From Bacillota bacterium (GTDB lineage Bacteria > Bacillota > UBA4882 > UBA10575): a stretch of 9,110 nt of DNA. The notes under the pieces are model-generated. The model worked only from the letters and a program-made list of their open reading frames with translations. It was not told the DNA's origin and ran no database searches. Shown here in pieces: positions 7,180-9,110 of this stretch; position 1 is the first letter of the stretch, and each line of letters opens with the position of its first letter. The position numbers were made by a program, and so were the translations under genes. The DNA lies in NCBI GenBank assembly GCA_012512605.1, contig JAAZDX010000063.1, positions 1-9,110 on the forward strand, written 5' to 3'.

Positions 7180-7859
7180 AGTTATTAAGTCATACGCCCG
7201 AACCGGAACGGGTCGTCGCCACGGCGGCGCGGCTCTGCTATGCGCCACAGGCGGCGGCGGAGGTGTGGTCCGGTTTTACCCCGGATAAACAGCAGGAATT
7301 TATCGGTAAACTTGCAAGCTACGGCCTTTTTTCCCCCTTTGAGCACGTGGTTTTTACCTTTGCGATTGCTGGCGTGAGTAGGGCTTTAAGCCATCAGTTG
7401 GTGCGGCACCGGATTGCTTCCTATTCCCAGCGTTCACAGCGTTACATCAATGAAGCCGCTTTTGCGGTGGTTGTTCCCCCAACGGTGGCGGCCGACCCGG
7501 CGGCGCGGGAAGAGTTTGCGCGGATCATCGGGCAGATCCAGGATGGTTATAACCGCCTAACGGCGCTGGGGATCCCCAAGGAAGACGCCCGCTATTTACT
7601 GCCAAACGCCTGCCAAACGCAACTGATCATGACGATGAACGCCCGGAGTCTTTTGCATTTCTTTAGCTTACGTTGTTGCCGCCGGGCCCAGTGGGAGATC
7701 CGGGAACTGGCCTGGAAAATCCGGCGGGAGGTTTTCAAGGTTGCCCCTCTGCTCTTTCGGGAAGCGGGCCCGGCTTGCCTGAGCCAGGGGAAATGCTCCG
7801 AAGGGGCGATGACCTGTGGCCAGCCTTATAAAAGGGAAGATGTTAACACAGAGCATTAA
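7170..7859 (+). CDS. thyX: Flavin-dependent thymidylate synthase
   Basis: ThyX makes dTMP from dUMP using methylene-tetrahydrofolate, FAD and NADPH, independently of ThyA. It works as a homotetramer in the cytoplasm. The 229-aa product contains the diagnostic RHRx7S motif: R79-H80-R81 followed by S89, in the stretch ending SQRY (92). It also has the FSPFEH stretch (54-59), N157 and R159 in the NARSLLHFF segment (nucleotide binding), and the C-terminal Cys pattern GPAC...GKC.EGAM.CG (C203, C209, C216) as I recall it from clostridial members. AGGAGG (7157-7162) sits 7 bases before the ATG, inside the end of mrnC. Length is normal for the family. No intrinsic terminator is visible in the 147 bases that follow. 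With EndoQ in the same transcript, thymidylate supply and uracil repair would be expressed together (inference). Confidence 0.95.
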   Translation: MEVKLLSHTPEPERVVATAARLCYAPQAAAEVWSGFTPDKQQEFIGKLASYGLFSPFEHVVFTFAIAGVSRALSHQLVRHRIASYSQRSQRYINEAAFAVVVPPTVAADPAAREEFARIIGQIQDGYNRLTALGIPKEDARYLLPNACQTQLIMTMNARSLLHFFSLRCCRRAQWEIRELAWKIRREVFKVAPLLFREAGPACLSQGKCSEGAMTCGQPYKREDVNTEH

Positions 7860-7939
7860 GCCAGATTTGATGGACAAATAGAGCCGTGATTTGGATTAAC
7901 GTTAGTTTGGATCGTCAGGTTTAGCTTTGATGATTTGTG

Positions 7940-7966
7940 TGGTGCCTTCTGGTGCCAAAGTATGAT
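7940..7966 (+). promoter_or_regulatory. Weak hairpin and possible -10 element in the thyX-rlmB gap
   Basis: GGTGCC occurs twice (7941-7946 and 7951-7956), separated by TTCT. In RNA the copies can pair with each other through two G-U pairs, extended by T7940-A7957. There is no T-run, so this is not an intrinsic terminator. TATGAT (7961-7966) could be a -10 for rlmB, but the -35 region is poor. The remaining AT-rich sequence (7860-8006) shows no gene; TAACGTTA (7897-7904) is a short palindrome of unknown meaning. Confidence 0.25.
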
Positions 7967-8006
7967 AGATTAATTATTGTTATCTAAAGAAGAGGTGGAG
8001 TGGATT

Positions 8007-8780
8007 ATGGCGGCGCGTGAACGGGAAGAGTGGCTGGCGGGGCGTAATCCGGTCTGGGAGGCGCTGCAGGCCGGAAGAAAACTGAAAAAGGTGTTTTTGG
8101 CGGAAAAGGCCCACGGTCCCCAGTAGGACGCGATTGCCGCTCTTGTTCAAGAACGGGGGATCCCGTTAGAATACTGTGAAAGAAGAGAGCTCGATCGTTT
8201 GGCGAACGGTGGTCGCCACCAAGGGGTGATGGCAATGGCGGAGCCGCTGGCGACCGTAACTGTGGACAACCTGTTGGCACGGGCCCGCACTCGGGGGGAA
8301 AACCCAATCTTGTTGTTATTGGACGGGGTGGAGGATCCCCAAAATGTGGGAAGCATCATCCGGACAGTGGAAGTCGCCGGCGGCCATGGTGTAATTCTTC
8401 CGGAGCGGCGGTCCGCCGGTTTGAATGCGACGGTGCTGAAGGCATCCGCCGGGGCGGCGAATCACCTTCCGGTGGCGATGGTTAAAAATACGGTGCGGGG
8501 GATTGAAGAGCTAAAAGCGAAGGGTTGTTGGGTGATCGGTGCCGATCAGGCTGGGGACAATCTGTGGACGTCTCCTTTTGATCTGACTTTACCGCTCTGC
8601 TTGGTTCTGGGCAGTGAAGGGCGGGGCCTTTCCCGGTTGGCTAAGGAGAAATGCGATCTGCTGCTGCGGATTCCCATGCAAGGGCGGGTCTCCTCGCTGA
8701 ATGTTTCCGTAGCAGCTGGAATCCTACTGTACGAGGTGCTGCGCCGCCGTCAACATCGGGCGGAGCAGGAGAGAAGTTAA
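8007..8780 (+). CDS. rlmB: 23S rRNA 2'-O-methyltransferase RlmB, interrupted by in-frame amber codon
   Basis: RlmB methylates the 2'-O of a guanosine (G2251 in E. coli) in the 23S peptidyl-transferase region using S-adenosylmethionine. The frame from ATG 8007, preceded by AGAGGTGGAG (7991-8000), encodes the L30e-like N-terminal substrate domain (1 to about 75: GRNPVWEAL at 12-20, LDRL before HQG at 70-72). The SpoU trefoil-knot domain follows: DGVEDPQNVGSIIR with N113 and R119, LGSEGRGL at about 201-208, and SLNVSVA with N232. The total is 257 residues if codon 40 (TAG, 8124-8126) is read as an amino acid. There is no other stop, no frameshift, and both sides align with the family in one frame. 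Possible fates are read-through, a separate catalytic-domain product (193 aa from TTG 8199, or starts at ATG 8229/8235), a recent pseudogene, or a base-call error. The sigH promoter lies downstream. Confidence 0.85.
8124..8126 (+). other. In-frame TAG inside rlmB
   Basis: The codon order is ...GGT CCC CAG TAG GAC GCG ATT GCC... in the same frame as the upstream GRNPVWEAL segment and the downstream catalytic domain. The position corresponds to a variable residue between strand and helix in the N-terminal domain. One base change from CAG, GAG, AAG, TGG, TAT or TAC would produce it. No selenocysteine-like case applies, because the codon is TAG rather than TGA. Confidence 0.95.
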
Positions 8781-8833
8781 AACCCGGCCCTGTATTATGT
8801 AATTAATCCAGCTAACGACGGTGAAGATAAGCA

Positions 8834-8855
8834 AATTACCTTGACGATTGTAATT
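8834..8855. promoter_or_regulatory. Inverted repeat over the sigH -35 region, possible operator
   Basis: AATTAC (8834-8839) and GTAATT (8850-8855) form a dyad with a 10-base spacer, extended imperfectly by GC on both outer sides. The spacer contains the TTGACG -35 hexamer, so a bound dimer would block the promoter. In B. subtilis sigH is repressed by AbrB. AbrB sites have no simple consensus, so linking this repeat to AbrB is only a guess. Confidence 0.35.
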
Positions 8856-8869
8856 GCCTGTTGTATAAT
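8841..8869 (+). promoter_or_regulatory. Sigma-A promoter of sigH
   Basis: TTGACG (8841-8846), a 17-base spacer and TATAAT (8864-8869) make a near-consensus housekeeping promoter. Transcription should start near 8876, giving a leader of about 45 bases. The short inverted pair AGACA (8882-8886) and TGTCT (8904-8908) ends at the ribosome binding site, but the stem is only 5 bp. Confidence 0.9.
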
Positions 8870-8921
8870 GTTCGATAAATGAGACATATTATATCTTTTA
8901 TTTTGTCTGGAGGCGATGTTA

Positions 8922-9110
8922 GTGGGGGCCAATCCACAAAAGAACTATGAAGTATATGATAACATGATGGATGAAGCAATTGTCGAGGCCGCCAGACAAG
9001 GTAATATTGGTGCGCAGGAATACCTGATTAATAAATATAAAAATTTTGTCCGCGCCAAAGCCCGTTCTTATTTTTTGATCGGGGCGGACCGGGAAGATAT
9101 CATTCAGGAA
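8922..9110 (+). CDS. sigH: RNA polymerase sporulation sigma factor SigH (N-terminal part; runs off window)
   Basis: SigH (Spo0H) directs transition-phase and early sporulation transcription in Firmicutes. The 63 residues present carry the hallmark region-2 sequence, including YLINKYKNFVRAKAR and YFLIGADREDIIQE, nearly identical to B. subtilis SigH from memory. The 3' end lies beyond the window. GTG 8922 is the preferred start because GGAGG (8909-8913) is 8 bases upstream. The in-frame ATG at 8916 is only 2 bases from it. The gene has its own promoter rather than relying on rlmB read-through. The yacP-type NYN-domain gene often found between rlmB and sigH is absent. Expect secE, nusG or ribosomal genes downstream, as in relatives (inference). 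Confidence 0.93.
   Translation, partial: MGANPQKNYEVYDNMMDEAIVEAARQGNIGAQEYLINKYKNFVRAKARSYFLIGADREDIIQE

Noticed and set aside
7941..7956. GGTGCC-TTCT-GGTGCC as a terminator of thyX
   Set aside because: The stem depends on G-U pairs and no T-run follows.
8916..8921. ATG 8916 as sigH start
   Set aside because: GGAGG ends 2 bases before it, too close. GTG 8922 has an 8-base spacing.

Overview
The window comes from an endospore-forming member of the Bacillota (Firmicutes), probably a moderately GC-rich clostridial-type lineage. The evidence is an almost textbook N-terminus of the sporulation sigma factor SigH, the mrnC-thyX-rlmB-sigH gene order typical of this phylum, and strong AGGAGG-type ribosome binding sites. 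All supported genes are on the + strand. The species cannot be named from the sequence alone.

Layout. (1) Positions 1-84 look like the 3' end of a 6S RNA, followed by a separate intrinsic terminator near 108-145. (2) Positions 235-4345 hold a two-gene operon for an Mre11/Rad50 (SbcD/SbcC)-like pair of the YhaO/YhaN type. A LexA-box-like palindrome lies upstream and a strong terminator closes the operon. (3) Positions 4521-5225 encode a stand-alone hemerythrin-like (HHE) diiron protein with an acidic tail, followed by its own terminator. (4) From an extended -10 promoter at about 5396-5404 runs a tightly packed set: an endonuclease Q-like PHP nuclease, Mini-III RNase (mrnC) and flavin-dependent thymidylate synthase (thyX). 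(5) After a 147-nt gap comes rlmB, a 23S rRNA 2'-O-methyltransferase gene interrupted by an in-frame amber codon at codon 40 but otherwise intact. (6) A consensus sigma-A promoter then drives sigH, which runs off the end of the window.

How the genes fit together. Two themes are mixed. One is DNA integrity: a YhaO/YhaN nuclease-ATPase, an EndoQ-like enzyme for deaminated bases, and ThyX, which makes dTMP and so limits uracil in DNA. The other is 23S rRNA maturation and global control: Mini-III, RlmB, 6S RNA and SigH. The EndoQ-like gene sits directly upstream of mrnC, where many Firmicutes have cysS.

The observation most worth following is the TAG codon inside rlmB. It falls in a variable stretch, both flanks keep family motifs in one frame, and all seven complete genes in the window end in TAA. 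Amber read-through or recoding (for example by pyrrolysine or a suppressor tRNA), a recent nonsense mutation and a sequencing error all remain possible. No CRISPR array, transposon or tRNA was seen. No stretch over 300 bases lacks a gene.
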